29,626 bases of DNA, taken from contig CAXYYA010000040.1 of assembly GCA_964293155.1 (NCBI GenBank), positions 1 through 29,626 on the forward strand. Direction: 5' to 3'. The notes below the pieces were generated by a model. That model saw nothing but the letters and a program-made list of their open reading frames with translations, searched no databases and had not been told where the DNA came from. Below, piece after piece: positions 7,770 to 15,755 of this stretch. Origin of the DNA: JAQVEB01 sp028698105 (GTDB lineage Bacteria; Bacteroidota; Bacteroidia; Bacteroidales; Dysgonomonadaceae). Position 1 is the stretch's first letter. Each line of letters begins with the position of its first letter. The position numbers and the translations under genes were made by a program.

Positions 7770-8148
7770 CAATTAAATTAGGAGTTTAAAAACTTTCGAG
7801 CTTTTTGGTTCTTCCTGTTTTTCGAGTTACAAATTTTCAAAAAATAATTCAAATAAAAAAATAGGCGAGTTTTTATTTCTGTTTCTAAAAAAATACACCT
7901 TTAATTATCAAAAGAATAAACGCAACAAGCTCATTATCAACATATTGAAAATTACGGTCATTCGCGAAAAACTTGAATATCAGGCGCGTGCGATAAGCGT
8001 AAAAAAGCACAATAAAGAAATCAAAAATGTTACATTTTTGTTACTTAAACGCAATAAATCAAGCACTTCTTTGTTCGTGGCGCCGGAAGAACCTATTTAG
8101 AATGATTCTATTTAGCGCAATCAACTGAAAGCACAACACCTTGATTGA
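7770..8148. other. AT-rich gene-free region between mlaD and dnaA
   Basis: These 379 bp hold no convincing ORF. They contain a perfect 19-bp palindrome (8022-8040), a duplicated CTATTTAG (8093-8100 and 8108-8115), and one near-match to a DnaA box (TTATCAACA, 7934-7942). The region should contain the dnaA promoter on the minus strand, but I found no perfect TAnnTTTG box. The number of DnaA boxes is too small to call an origin. Confidence 0.6.
8022..8040. promoter_or_regulatory. Perfect 19-bp palindrome upstream of dnaA (candidate operator)
   Basis: CAAAAATGT (8022-8030) and ACATTTTTG (8032-8040) are exact reverse complements around a single T. The site is ~250 bp upstream of the dnaA start and ~110 bp downstream of the mlaD stop. 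It could be a dimeric-regulator site, or a hairpin ending mlaD transcripts. Confidence 0.4.
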
Positions 8149-9045
8149 TTAAAATAAACGTAGTTTAATCGACAAGTATTTTTCAGGATTCTGCCGGATA
8201 TCTTCGAGTAACTTCGTGGCCATGTTCACGGTTACGTTCAAACTATCATGCAATTCTGTTCCATTAACCAATTTTCCCAGTGAATTATCGGGGGTATTTA
8301 TTTTATCGGACAATAGCTTCAGGTTGGCAACGGTTTCATCAATGGATTCGAATGTTTTTTTCACGTCCATGGAATTTAATTTTTCACTCACGTCTTTCAG
8401 GTCAGAAGATACAACGTTGAGGTTTTGCGATATACCCGGCAAGTCGGTTTTCAATGTGCCTAATACCGTATTCAACTGGTTGCTCGCAAATTTCAACGAA
8501 TTCACGGTTTCGCCTATCCCCGTTACCGATTGCTGCCATGCGGGATTTCTCATAATGTCGTTGAGCGATAAAACAACCGAGTCTATATGCATCAGAATAG
8601 TATCGGCTCGGGGCACCACGCGTGCCACGCCATCCATCATCCCCGCCGAACGGCCTCCCGTAAGGGTATCGCCTCGCGATAAATATTCGGTTGCGCTCTC
8701 GTTGATGATCAGTTTACAGGATGATCCGCCCAGAAGGTCGGCTCCAAATTCGAGCCGGCTCCCTTTCTTCACCCGAAAATCTCTATCGAGCCTGATTTGT
8801 ACGCCAAACTCCAGCGGATTCTCGTTGATCATATCAATGGAATTCACAAGGCCTATCTGGTAACCGTTCACGTAAACCGGAGAAGATACATTGAGTCCCA
8901 GCACATCGCGAAAAACTGCGATGTAATCGTTTTGTTTTTGGAAAATATTCACGCCTTTCAGAAAATTAATTCCGAAATAGATCATCACAAGGCTTACCAC
9001 GAAGGCCAACCCGATAAGGGTGTTTCTGCTTAAATTTGTTTTCAT
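8149..9045 (-). CDS. MCE family protein (MlaD-like lipid-transport substrate-binding protein)
   Basis: The 298-residue protein has one N-terminal membrane anchor (residues ~10-30, TLIGLAFVVSLVMIYFGINF). An MCE domain follows (YIAVFRDVLGLNVSSPVYVNGYQIGLVNSID ... FGADLLGGSSCKLII). The long C-terminal helical region contains repeated Leu/Val heptad-like stretches (LKTDLPGISQNLNVVSSDLKDVSEKLNSM). MCE proteins form rings in the periplasm that move phospholipids between membranes with MlaE/MlaF-type permease and ATPase, which are not in this window. It lies 17 bp after the amidase gene and is very likely cotranscribed with it. Confidence 0.9.
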   Translation of the reverse strand: MKTNLSRNTLIGLAFVVSLVMIYFGINFLKGVNIFQKQNDYIAVFRDVLGLNVSSPVYVNGYQIGLVNSIDMINENPLEFGVQIRLDRDFRVKKGSRLEFGADLLGGSSCKLIINESATEYLSRGDTLTGGRSAGMMDGVARVVPRADTILMHIDSVVLSLNDIMRNPAWQQSVTGIGETVNSLKFASNQLNTVLGTLKTDLPGISQNLNVVSSDLKDVSEKLNSMDVKKTFESIDETVANLKLLSDKINTPDNSLGKLVNGTELHDSLNVTVNMATKLLEDIRQNPEKYLSIKLRLF

Positions 9046-9062
9046 AAAAAACGCGTTGTTAA

Positions 9063-10154
9063 TTATTTTACACGAACATTATCCTTAAACTCAACGATAA
9101 ATGCATCTTTGAACTTGGATTGTACTTGTTTCAGGATGCCACTAATCTCGTTCTGATCTGTTGTGCTTCCAAAAGTGTATTTGTAAACCGCTCCGTCACG
9201 GTATGAACTTACCGGCGACAAACCTTTAAAAACAGATGAATCCCGACTATATTGTTTCGACGAAGTCAAGAACTGTACCCTATACTCCACATCGCCGGAG
9301 GCGGTTGTTGTTGCAGTATTTTTCGTTTCACTGCTTTTTTTGGCAGGGTTGTTCGTGAACACCTGATTTTTTTTGTCGTATTCACGCTTGTATTCTTTGA
9401 ATGCATCGTAGATGGAATTTGCCATTGACTTTTGTCCTGTTGAACTCTTCAGGTAGCTTTCATCGGCTCTGTTGCTGATGTAACCCAATTCAACGAGAAT
9501 ACTCGGCATGGCCACTTCGCGCAAAACCAGAAACCCGGCCTGGCGTACATTGCGATTCACCCTTTTGGATTTTTCCACTAACCGGTGCTGGACCAACGAT
9601 GCCAAATACAGGCTCTGCTTCAAATATTGATTGGACATGTACTCAAAGATAATGTACGACTCCGGTTCCGACGGGTTAAACCCGGCATACTTCTTGGAAT
9701 AATCTTCCTCCAGGAGGATCACGGAGTTCTCTTTTTTGGCCACATCCAGATTGTCTTTGCTCCGGTGCAATCCCAAAATAAATGTTTCCACGCCTTGCGG
9801 CGAGCGTTGTTTTCTCGACAGCGCATTGCAGTGAAGCGAGATAAAAAGGTCGGCTTTCGCGTTGTTTGCGATCACTGCCCTTCTGTCCAGCGCCACAAAC
9901 GTATCGTTTTTACGGGTATATAAAACTTCCACATCTGCATGATTTTGGGCGATAAGGTCGCCCAGTATTTTTGCAACGGACAAAACAACATCTTTCTCTT
10001 TTGTGGTGGAACCTATGGCTCCGGGGTCTCTTCCTCCGTGCCCTGCGTCAACAACTACCGTGAATTTTCCGGATTGTGCATTCAACGCCAACGTGCCTGT
10101 GAACAGAAACGAAACTGAAATGAAAAAAAATAACAGTTTTTTATATAAAGTCAT
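9063..10154 (-). CDS. N-acetylmuramoyl-L-alanine amidase (Amidase_3) with SPOR-like C-terminus
   Basis: This exported 363-residue enzyme cleaves the amide bond between muramic acid and the stem peptide of peptidoglycan. A signal peptide (residues 1-27, ending NAQ) precedes the Amidase_3 domain. Zinc and catalytic residues are visible: H39 in DAGHGGRDPGA, E53 in KEKDVVLSVA, H108 in FISLHCNA and E222 in VELGYISN. After a Lys/Ser/Thr-rich linker (~245-290) the C-terminus (VEYRVQFLTSSKQY ... YKYTFGSTT) resembles a SPOR/sporulation-related peptidoglycan-binding domain. It is first in an operon with mlaD. Confidence 0.92.
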   Translation of the reverse strand: MTLYKKLLFFFISVSFLFTGTLALNAQSGKFTVVVDAGHGGRDPGAIGSTTKEKDVVLSVAKILGDLIAQNHADVEVLYTRKNDTFVALDRRAVIANNAKADLFISLHCNALSRKQRSPQGVETFILGLHRSKDNLDVAKKENSVILLEEDYSKKYAGFNPSEPESYIIFEYMSNQYLKQSLYLASLVQHRLVEKSKRVNRNVRQAGFLVLREVAMPSILVELGYISNRADESYLKSSTGQKSMANSIYDAFKEYKREYDKKNQVFTNNPAKKSSETKNTATTTASGDVEYRVQFLTSSKQYSRDSSVFKGLSPVSSYRDGAVYKYTFGSTTDQNEISGILKQVQSKFKDAFIVEFKDNVRVK

Positions 10155-10170
10155 TTATCTCTTTTTTTTG

Positions 10171-10178
10171 CAAAAATA
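10171..10178 (-). promoter_or_regulatory. Candidate -7 box of the amidase-mlaD operon
   Basis: The minus strand reads TATTTTTG, matching TAnnTTTG, 16 bp upstream of the amidase ATG. No -33 TTTG is seen at the expected distance, so support is limited. Confidence 0.35.
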
Positions 10179-10299
10179 ATGATAAATTTCAGATTATCCT
10201 CGTTTAAACGCACTTCTGCAAAGCAAAACAACATAAATAGGTTTATTTAACAACCGATAGGTTGCCTCATTATTCACAGGGTATATACTTATGAACACA

Positions 10300-10334
10300 A
10301 AAAAGCCGTATTTTGTTGACAAATACGGCTTTTT
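10300..10334 (-). terminator. Strong bidirectional intrinsic terminator
   Basis: A 14-bp perfect stem, AAAAAGCCGTATTT (10300-10313) against AAATACGGCTTTTT (10321-10334), surrounds the loop TGTTGAC. On the minus strand it follows the TlpA-like gene (stop at 10350) and ends in a T run. The A/T flanks make it symmetrical. Confidence 0.9.
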
Positions 10335-10349
10335 GTTTTCGGAGGTGAT

Positions 10350-11456
10350 TTAGTTCATCAACTCAGCCAGCTTTGCATCGAGTTCTGCTCCACGAAGGTC
10401 TTTGGCGATAATTTTGCCTTCTTTGTCCAGAAGCACGGTATGCGGAATTCCTTCAATGGCATACAGATCAACCACGGGACTTTCCCAAAACATGACATCC
10501 GACATCTGTGGCCACGTGATATTCAAGTCCTTGATACCCTGCAACCATTTATCGTGATCTCTGTCGAGTGAAACTCCTACGATTTCAAAACCTTTATTCT
10601 TGTACTGGTTGTAGGCTTTTACCACATTGGGCATCTCATCACGGCACGGGCCGCACCACGAAGCCCAAAAATCCACCAATACGTATTTCCCTTTTCCGGC
10701 GTAATCCGACAAGGAAACATCGTTACCCTTCGGGTCTTTCATCGTGAAATCAACAAACGGCTTGCCAATGGCTACATTCTCGTAGTTTTCAATTCGTTTT
10801 GTCATCCGCTGGATAGCCGGTTGTGCCTTGAAAGCATCGTCCGTCATGCCCAGCAATTCTTTCTGCTGTTCCGGTTTGAACATTTGCCATTGCGAAGCAA
10901 AAATAAACTTCCCGAGATCGTTCTTGATGTTGTTTTTCAGAAAACTGAAATTAACGCTATCCATTTCGGAACGCACTTTCTCAAAAGCATTTGTAATTTC
11001 GGCATCGAGCGAGTCGGTCATTTTTCCGGCAGCCTCGGCCGAATTATATTCGTTGATAATGCTTCTTGCTTTTTTGTTCAGTTCCTGCTGTTGATTTCTT
11101 AAATCGGTGTAAGCGTCGTTCACCGGCGAGCCTGTGACGGTAATTACGGAATCGAATTTCACCTCTATTGTATTGCCCGGCTCAATCAATACCGGAATGC
11201 GGTTGGCGGCTGTGGCCTGAACCGATTCATCGAGCAGAATAAAACGCAAAACGGTGGAATCGGCTTCTCCCTTAAAAGAAAACGCTCCGTTTTCGATAAC
11301 CGCCGTATCAATGGTAGTCATGGCCGTATCCTGAACGTACACGTTTTTGCCGTTGAAATTTGCATCGGCTACCGTTCCGTTGATGGTGTATTGCTTATTT
11401 TGCTGGCATGCAACAAAAAAAGTAGCCAAAATTAAAAAGAGGACTGTTTTTTTCAT
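10350..11456 (-). CDS. TlpA-like thioredoxin-fold lipoprotein with DUF4369-like N-terminus
   Basis: This 368-residue protein has a lipobox (LATFFVAC, C17), so it is membrane-anchored outside the cytoplasm. Residues ~22-115 form a beta-rich DUF4369-type region (YTINGTVADANFNGKNVYVQD). A charged helical segment follows to ~225. The C-terminus is an AhpC/TSA-TlpA thioredoxin domain with active site WASWCGPCRDEMP (C268, C271) and the cis-proline segment EGIPHTVLLDKEG. Such proteins are thiol-disulfide reductases common in Bacteroidota; the partner is unknown. It is monocistronic, with its own promoter box at 11489 and terminator at 10300. Confidence 0.9.
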   Translation of the reverse strand: MKKTVLFLILATFFVACQQNKQYTINGTVADANFNGKNVYVQDTAMTTIDTAVIENGAFSFKGEADSTVLRFILLDESVQATAANRIPVLIEPGNTIEVKFDSVITVTGSPVNDAYTDLRNQQQELNKKARSIINEYNSAEAAGKMTDSLDAEITNAFEKVRSEMDSVNFSFLKNNIKNDLGKFIFASQWQMFKPEQQKELLGMTDDAFKAQPAIQRMTKRIENYENVAIGKPFVDFTMKDPKGNDVSLSDYAGKGKYVLVDFWASWCGPCRDEMPNVVKAYNQYKNKGFEIVGVSLDRDHDKWLQGIKDLNITWPQMSDVMFWESPVVDLYAIEGIPHTVLLDKEGKIIAKDLRGAELDAKLAELMN

Positions 11457-11628
11457 AATTTTTCTTTTTTATATTTGAAAATACGCGGCAAATATACGCA
11501 TAAATCGTTTACCGATAAGCTTTTTATTGTTATTTTAGCTTAAACCGAAGGCGCTGTGTTTTAGATCATCCGTATAATAAAACGGCATTGTGTACGTTTA
11601 ATCTACAAACCCGAAGAGAAACAAAACA
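11457..11628. other. Intergenic region upstream of the TlpA-like gene
   Basis: Apart from the minus-strand -7 box at 11489-11496, I see no convincing feature here. With the weak small ORF that follows, the gene-free stretch before rpe totals 438 bp. Confidence 0.5.
11489..11496 (-). promoter_or_regulatory. Promoter -7 box of the TlpA-like gene
   Basis: The minus strand reads TATATTTG, a perfect TAnnTTTG, 32 bp upstream of the ATG at 11456. The -33 element is weak. Confidence 0.45.
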
Positions 11629-11784
11629 GTGAACAACCCTGCCCCAGACAGAAACCGCCGTAATACGCCCAAAGACAAAAAAGAGGAACCTGATGACCTT
11701 ATTATACAGATTATCAGACAATTTGCGAGAACTTATCGGGCAACACCTCTATCCTCCCGTTTGAAAGATATTCTTTTGAATTAA
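11629..11784 (+). CDS. Candidate small basic protein, 51 aa, GTG start
   Basis: From GTG 11629 the frame runs to TAA at 11782-11784. The N-terminus is polar and basic/acidic (NNPAPDRNRRNTPKDKKEEPDD), and an amphipathic tail follows (LIIQIIRQFARTYRATTPLS, then SRLKDILLN). An in-frame TAA lies a short distance upstream, and there is no ATG. No promoter box or ribosome site is evident, and I do not recognise the family. The composition change from charged to amphipathic is protein-like, but chance is quite possible. Confidence 0.25.
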   Translation: MNNPAPDRNRRNTPKDKKEEPDDLIIQIIRQFARTYRATPLSSRLKDILLN

Positions 11785-11844
11785 AAAACTCCGCGTGAAC
11801 CCCAACGAAAAGCACGGTACGCGAGGTTTTAGCCGTGGATTTTT

Positions 11845-11876
11845 CTTTCGTTTTCCGATTTTTTGCACTAACTTTG
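11845..11876 (+). promoter_or_regulatory. Promoter of rpe
   Basis: TAACTTTG (11869-11876) fits the TAnnTTTG -7 box. TTTC lies 20 bp upstream (11845-11848), close to the -33 TTTG. Predicted transcription would begin about 12 nt before the rpe ATG. Confidence 0.45.
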
Positions 11877-11894
11877 ACGAAACATTCAAATCCT

Positions 11895-12545
11895 ATGAAC
11901 CATCTGATAGCTCCTTCGCTTCTCGCAGCCGATTTTCTGAATCTGGGCAAAGACATTGAAATGCTCAACAAAAGTGAAGCCGACTGGATACATCTGGATA
12001 TTATGGACGGCGTTTTTGTTCCGAATATCTCGTTCGGTTTTCCGGTGATAAACACCTTGAAAAAGGTTACCGATAAACCGCTTGACGTACACCTGATGAT
12101 CGTGCAGCCGGAGAAATTCGTATCGGAAGTAGCAGCAGCAGGAGCCTACATGATGAACGTGCATTATGAAGCCTGCACCCACTTGCACCGGGTTGTTCAG
12201 GAAATCAAAAATGCCGGCATGAAAGCCGGCGTTACGCTGAACCCGCACACACCGGTTGCGCTGCTGGAAGATATTTTGACGGATTTGGACATGGTTCTGC
12301 TCATGTCGGTAAATCCGGGTTTTGGCGGGCAGAAGTTCATCGAGCACTCCGTGCAAAAAGTATCTGTTTTGCGCGAGTTGATCTCAAGAAAAAACGCGGA
12401 CACATTGATCGAGGTGGACGGCGGGGTGAATCTCGAAACCGGAAAACGATTAATTGATGCAGGAGCCGATGTGCTCGTTGCGGGCAATTTTGTGTTTTCA
12501 TCCGAAAATCCCGTTGAAACCATTCATCGGTTGAAAAATTTGTAA
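11895..12545 (+). CDS. rpe: Ribulose-phosphate 3-epimerase
   Basis: This enzyme interconverts ribulose 5-phosphate and xylulose 5-phosphate in the pentose phosphate pathway. The 216-residue TIM-barrel protein shows all landmark strands: APSLLAADF, IHLDIMDGVFVPNISFG (metal-binding HxD and catalytic Asp), VHLMIVQPEKF, VLLMSVNPGFGGQKF, and EVDGGVNLETG. The ATG at 11895 is preferred because the in-frame upstream extension to 11835 contains the promoter box. It is the first gene of a plus-strand run with comEC and nrnA. Confidence 0.96.
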   Translation: MNHLIAPSLLAADFLNLGKDIEMLNKSEADWIHLDIMDGVFVPNISFGFPVINTLKKVTDKPLDVHLMIVQPEKFVSEVAAAGAYMMNVHYEACTHLHRVVQEIKNAGMKAGVTLNPHTPVALLEDILTDLDMVLLMSVNPGFGGQKFIEHSVQKVSVLRELISRKNADTLIEVDGGVNLETGKRLIDAGADVLVAGNFVFSSENPVETIHRLKNL

Positions 12546-12589
12546 ATTACTCCTTTTGGCGAAAGCCAACTTACTCATAATTGCACATT

Positions 12590-14551
12590 ATGAGCAACAT
12601 TGCAGGAAAAACACCTTTTTTGCGATTACTGATCCCCGTTGTTGTCGGTATTATCGCCAATGAATTCATCCCTGGCTTTCCGCCGGCTTTGTATATCGGC
12701 CTTTTGGGAACGGCGGTTGTGTTGTCTTCCTTTTTCTTTTCGAAAAATAAGAAATATACCTTCCGATGGGTCTTCGGCGTCGGTATTTTCACGCTCATTT
12801 TTGCCATTACCGCTTTCCAATATCAACAATCGAAAGATTATGCAGCCTTTCGTTTTCCCGCGCAGGAAGTCGTTTACAAAGGTTATGTCTTGGATATTCC
12901 GCAACAAAAACCGCGCTCCATCGGAGGAAACATCCGAATAACGTATCCCGTTGATAAGAAAGCGGTTCTCTATTTTGAGAAAAACGCCGATGCTTATTCT
13001 CTCCAACCGGGCGACGAGATCATTTTTTCTGCGAAAATGCAGCCCTTCAAAAACACCGGAAATCCGAACGATTTCGATTATGCAAGATTCATGCGCATCA
13101 AAGGCTATGCAGGAACGGCATACATTCCGTCCAACCGGTGGATGAAACAGGGGAGTCAAAAAAAATCGCTCTACACGCTTTCGCAAAAAATGCGCGCAAA
13201 AGCGCTTGTATTTTACCGATCCTTCGGATTGAACGCCGATGAATACGCGTTGATATCGGCGCTCACCCTCGGATACAAGTCCGAACTTTCCGATAACATA
13301 CAGGAAGCTTTCCGTGCTTCGGGCACGGCACATGTGCTGGCCGTCAGCGGTTTGCACGTGGGTATCATTTACGCAATCATCTTTTCGTTGCTCTCTTTTT
13401 TAGGGAACTCCGGCAAAAAAAACACGTTGAAACAAATCCTTATCATTCTCTGCCTGTGGGGCTACGCTTTTCTCGCCGGCCTGCCGGTTTCGGTGATCCG
13501 TGCAACCATTATGCTCACGATTTTTTGCGGCGCAAACGCATTTCACCGGAAAGGATTTTCGTACAACTCGCTCGCGATAGCCGCTTTCTTCATCCTGCTT
13601 TACAATCCGATGAGTCTGTTCGAGGTGGGATTTCAGATGAGTTTTGCCGCCGTTTTCGCTATCCTTTTTTTCAAGCCGAAAATGGACAAACTGTTCACTC
13701 ACCGCAACAAAATCTCGAAAGCCATAGGAAACATGTTCACGGTAACACTTTCGGCACAACTGGGCGTTTTTCCGTTGGTTTTGTATTATTTCGGGACTTT
13801 CCCAACCTATTTTTTCATCACAAACCTCATTATTGTGCCGTTAATCGGCATTTTGGTCTATAGCCTTTTGCCCGTGCTTATTTTTTCGGCGGCAAGCGGC
13901 TTGCATATCGTGATTTTCACTTGGTTGTTTGCCTTCTTTAAATGGATACTCGTCTTTGTGTGCGATTCAACTTTACGCGTTGTCTATTTTTTTGAAACAT
14001 TGCCTTTCGCCCAGCTTTCCGGCAAACACATCACATTCGTGCAGGTTTTTCTTATATTCACGCTGCTCTTTTCGATGGTTATATTTCTGGAAAAGAGAAA
14101 ATTCCGCCCCCTGTTCATTTTTTTAGTCGCAGCGCTGGCTTTGTCGCTCACGCAAACTGCAATAATTATAAACAAAGCGCCAGATCGGCTTATTGTTTAC
14201 AACCGGCCGGGAATAACCGAAATTGGGATTCTTTCTCACAACCGCAATACATTTTTAGCGATACCGGAAAACGGCATTGTTCCGCATGAAACCCGACGGA
14301 TCATCCGCCTATCCACGAATGTTTTTAACGATAAAATTCCGGCGAAGAGCATTACAGCGGATTATTTGATCTTGTCGGAAGACAACACTTTTTCCATGAA
14401 AACATTGTCTCGTTTTGTTTCTGCCGGAATGGTTATTCTGGACAGTTCTTTATCGCGCTACGCCGCCTCGAAGATAGCCGAAGAATGCAGCGCAATGGGG
14501 ATAAACGTGCACGATGTGGCGCAAACAGGCGCTTTTTCCATAAATTTGTAG
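12590..14551 (+). CDS. comEC: ComEC/Rec2 family DNA-uptake membrane protein, without a metallo-beta-lactamase domain
   Basis: This 653-residue polytopic protein has an N-terminal DUF4131-like region: hydrophobic segments at ~10-75 and a soluble OB-like part at ~90-180 (GDEIIFSAKMQPFKNTGNPNDFDYARFMRIKGY). The Competence domain follows, with the signature HVLAVSGLHVGIIYA (~248-262) and many transmembrane helices to ~500. The last ~120 residues are soluble but show no HxHxDH metallo-beta-lactamase motif. ComEC forms the inner-membrane channel for single-stranded DNA in natural transformation. The ATG at 12590 is preferred to the TTG at 12581. It lies 44 bp downstream of rpe. Confidence 0.9.
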   Translation: MSNIAGKTPFLRLLIPVVVGIIANEFIPGFPPALYIGLLGTAVVLSSFFFSKNKKYTFRWVFGVGIFTLIFAITAFQYQQSKDYAAFRFPAQEVVYKGYVLDIPQQKPRSIGGNIRITYPVDKKAVLYFEKNADAYSLQPGDEIIFSAKMQPFKNTGNPNDFDYARFMRIKGYAGTAYIPSNRWMKQGSQKKSLYTLSQKMRAKALVFYRSFGLNADEYALISALTLGYKSELSDNIQEAFRASGTAHVLAVSGLHVGIIYAIIFSLLSFLGNSGKKNTLKQILIILCLWGYAFLAGLPVSVIRATIMLTIFCGANAFHRKGFSYNSLAIAAFFILLYNPMSLFEVGFQMSFAAVFAILFFKPKMDKLFTHRNKISKAIGNMFTVTLSAQLGVFPLVLYYFGTFPTYFFITNLIIVPLIGILVYSLLPVLIFSAASGLHIVIFTWLFAFFKWILVFVCDSTLRVVYFFETLPFAQLSGKHITFVQVFLIFTLLFSMVIFLEKRKFRPLFIFLVAALALSLTQTAIIINKAPDRLIVYNRPGITEIGILSHNRNTFLAIPENGIVPHETRRIIRLSTNVFNDKIPAKSITADYLILSEDNTFSMKTLSRFVSAGMVILDSSLSRYAASKIAEECSAMGINVHDVAQTGAFSINL

Positions 14552-14559
14552 TACATTTG
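14541..14559 (+). promoter_or_regulatory. Candidate promoter boxes before the DHH phosphoesterase gene
   Basis: Two TAnnTTTG matches, TAAATTTG (14541-14548) and TACATTTG (14552-14559), lie at and just after the comEC stop, 37-48 bp before the next ATG. A -33 element is not clear for either. Confidence 0.3.
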
Positions 14560-14595
14560 TACCCAATTTGCCCACCGGACAACTGAAATAATTGA

Positions 14596-15645
14596 ATGGA
14601 AACAACCGCTATAACAAACATCATTTCACAGGAAAAAGTAGATAAAATTGGAAATTTTATCGAAAAATACGACAAGATACTCATCACCACACACGTTTCA
14701 CCCGATGGCGACGCGCTGGGTTCGTCGCTCGGGTTGTACCATTATCTCGTGAGCCGGGGCAAGAGCGTGAAACTGATCGTTCCGAACTCGTTTCCTTATT
14801 TTTTAAGATGGATGAAAGGCGCTAACGAGGTGCTCGTTTACGAATACAACCCCGAAGCGGGGCAGCGGATCATCGAAAATTCGGAGTTAATTTTTTGCCT
14901 CGATTTTAACGTTCCCAAACGCAACGGAGAAATGGCGCCCTTTGTGCAAAAATCCGCCGCTAAAAAAGTCTTGATAGATCATCATCCGTTTCCGGGAAAT
15001 TCGTGCGACGTGTTCATTTCTCATCCCGAAATATCGTCAACCAGCGAGCTCATCTTCCGGCTCTTGTATCAATTGGATGAATACGGCAAGATCAACAGGG
15101 AGTCCGCAGAATGCATTTATTGCGGGATGATGACCGATACCGGCGGATTCACCTACAACTCAAACGATCCCGAAATATTCGAGATCATCAGCCTGCTGTT
15201 GCGAAAAAACATTGATAAAGACGCCATTTACTCCAAGGTTTACGATAATTATACCGAAGAAAGGTTTCGTTTGCTGGGCTTTGTTCTTTCGCAGCGCATG
15301 AAAATATACCACGATATTCATGCCGCGCTGATTTACCTCTCGAAAGAAGACCAAAAACAATTCAGCTACAACAAAGGCGATACCGAAGGATTTGTAAATT
15401 ATCCGCTCAGCATAAAAAATATCCTGTTTTCAACGTTTATTCGCGAAGACGAGAACCTGATCAAGTTATCGTTCCGCTCACACGGAAGCTTTGCCTGCAA
15501 CGAGTTTGCCTCCGAATTTTTCAACGGCGGCGGCCATCTGAACGCTTCCGGCGGCGAATTTTACGGAACCATGGAAGAGGCAATGCAGGTTTTTGAAAAA
15601 GGGCTTGAAAAATATTCTGCAACACTAAAGGAATCGCTCCAATAA
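14596..15645 (+). CDS. nrnA: DHH/DHHA1 phosphoesterase, NrnA-like (oligoribonuclease / PAP phosphatase)
   Basis: The 349 residues carry the DHH-family metal-binding blocks: THVSPDGDALGSS (H33, D37, D39), FCLDFN, LIDHHPFPGN (the DHH motif), and MMTDTGGFTYNS. The DHHA1 domain ends with NGGGHLNASGGEFYG. NrnA-type enzymes degrade nanoRNAs and dephosphorylate 3'-phosphoadenosine 5'-phosphate, in the cytoplasm. Cyclic-dinucleotide-derived linear dinucleotides are another known substrate class for DHH-DHHA1 proteins, notable because cdaA is in the same window. Length and start are normal for the family. Confidence 0.92.
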   Translation: METTAITNIISQEKVDKIGNFIEKYDKILITTHVSPDGDALGSSLGLYHYLVSRGKSVKLIVPNSFPYFLRWMKGANEVLVYEYNPEAGQRIIENSELIFCLDFNVPKRNGEMAPFVQKSAAKKVLIDHHPFPGNSCDVFISHPEISSTSELIFRLLYQLDEYGKINRESAECIYCGMMTDTGGFTYNSNDPEIFEIISLLLRKNIDKDAIYSKVYDNYTEERFRLLGFVLSQRMKIYHDIHAALIYLSKEDQKQFSYNKGDTEGFVNYPLSIKNILFSTFIREDENLIKLSFRSHGSFACNEFASEFFNGGGHLNASGGEFYGTMEEAMQVFEKGLEKYSATLKESLQ

Positions 15646-15721
15646 ATCGCGTTCATCCGTTTTTTAAGAATAGATAATAGTTTATTCCCACATAAATAAC
15701 ACTTTTTTAAAGTTGAATGCT

Positions 15722-15729
15722 TATTTTTG
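15722..15729 (+). promoter_or_regulatory. Candidate -7 box before the DUF4827 gene
   Basis: TATTTTTG matches TAnnTTTG, 26 bp upstream of the ATG at 15756. The -33 region is poor. It could drive the DUF4827-glmM pair. Confidence 0.35.
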
Positions 15730-15755
15730 TAGTCCATTTAATTTTATCGCTAAAA

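Noticed and set aside
7146..7781. 211-codon plus-strand ORF opposite dnaA
   Set aside because: It is a shadow of the DnaA coding sequence with no family features.
7905..7942. TTATCAAAA and TTATCAACA near dnaA as an origin
   Set aside because: They match the DnaA box imperfectly and are too few to call oriC. dnaA is often away from oriC in Bacteroidota.
10270..10278. TTATTCACA, a full match to the DnaA-box consensus
   Set aside because: It is a single site. One match to a consensus with a free position is expected by chance in ~30 kb on two strands, and no cluster or DNA-unwinding element accompanies it.
12626..13357. 243-codon minus-strand ORF opposite comEC
   Set aside because: It is a shadow frame with Arg/Phe-rich low-quality composition and no recognisable domain. 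The plus strand encodes ComEC motifs throughout.
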